From Lithobates sylvaticus (Eukaryota > Chordata > Amphibia > Anura > Ranidae), in contig CM053033.1 of the NCBI GenBank assembly GCA_028564925.1, forward strand, positions 88,140,257 through 88,204,256: DNA of 64,000 bases, in the 5' to 3' direction. The notes under the pieces were generated by a model. It was not told the DNA's origin, did no database searches, and saw only the letters and a program-made list of their open reading frames with translations. The position numbers and the translations under genes are program-made. Below, in pieces: positions 63,923 through 64,000 of the stretch (positions within the stretch are counted from its first letter, which is position 1; each line of letters starts with the position of its first letter).

Positions 63923-64000
63923 GTGAGTGCCTAAGCAGCCTCATAAAGAGCATGAATGTCCTGACATAGAGCTCTCTCAAACTGGATGGATGAGTATATC

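Noticed and set aside
945-63922. Assignment of the host gene to PTPN12 or PTPN22
   Set aside because: Both share the core motifs, but LPYDQTRV and the short N-terminus fit PTPN18 better. Kept as alternatives until the C-terminal exons are seen.

Overview
This is vertebrate nuclear DNA, most likely from a frog with a large, repeat-swollen genome (ranid-like). That assignment is inference. It rests on one vertebrate gene spread over the whole window, on recognisable repeat families I associate with frogs (foldback elements with TAA or TTAA target duplications, a Penelope-like element, CR1/L2-type LINEs, Tc1 and hAT elements), and on very low coding density. There are no bacterial features.

The only host gene I can support lies on the + strand: seven exons of a non-receptor protein tyrosine phosphatase, best matched to PTPN18, at 945-1025, 33983-34091, 34225-34301, 49590-49685, 61530-61568, 63158-63226 and 63860-63922. 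Together they encode 178 residues in an unbroken frame, from the start codon to the middle of the phosphatase domain. The catalytic cysteine loop lies beyond the right edge. Introns 1, 3 and 4 are about 33, 15 and 12 kb and are filled with mobile elements.

Region by region: 1-0.8 kb is a pyrimidine-rich repeat just before the first coding exon. 1-8 kb holds foldback elements, a CR1-like LINE fragment split by a TTAA-flanked element, and a hammerhead-ribozyme-like fold. 8.36-13.95 kb is an apparently intact L2/CR1-type LINE with eight tandem promoter-like monomers in front of a single 996-residue endonuclease/reverse-transcriptase ORF. 14-20.7 kb is a mosaic of Tc1, hAT, foldback and L1 fragments. 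23.3-25.6 kb is a hAT element with minisatellites and a second hAT-like element nested in it. 26-33.8 kb is mostly foldback elements plus one hAT with a perfect target duplication.

35.6-48.7 kb is an older LINE fragment (- strand) interrupted by a head-to-tail dimer of a Penelope-like retroelement. Both units keep open ORF1 and ORF2 (reverse transcriptase plus GIY-YIG endonuclease). In both, the two ORFs share a frame and are separated by one TGA. Each unit also carries a hammerhead-like motif. 48.7-64 kb holds further TTAA elements, a probable LTR fossil, a Tc1 element with its 3' transposase region deleted, a hAT inside an AT microsatellite, and two TA-flanked foldback elements, one of them starting 7 bp past a splice donor.

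The most interesting items are the in-frame stop architecture of the Penelope dimer, the dispersed hammerhead-like motifs, the LINE with tandem 5' monomers, and two different TTAA elements inserted at the homologous TTAA of two copies of one LINE family.
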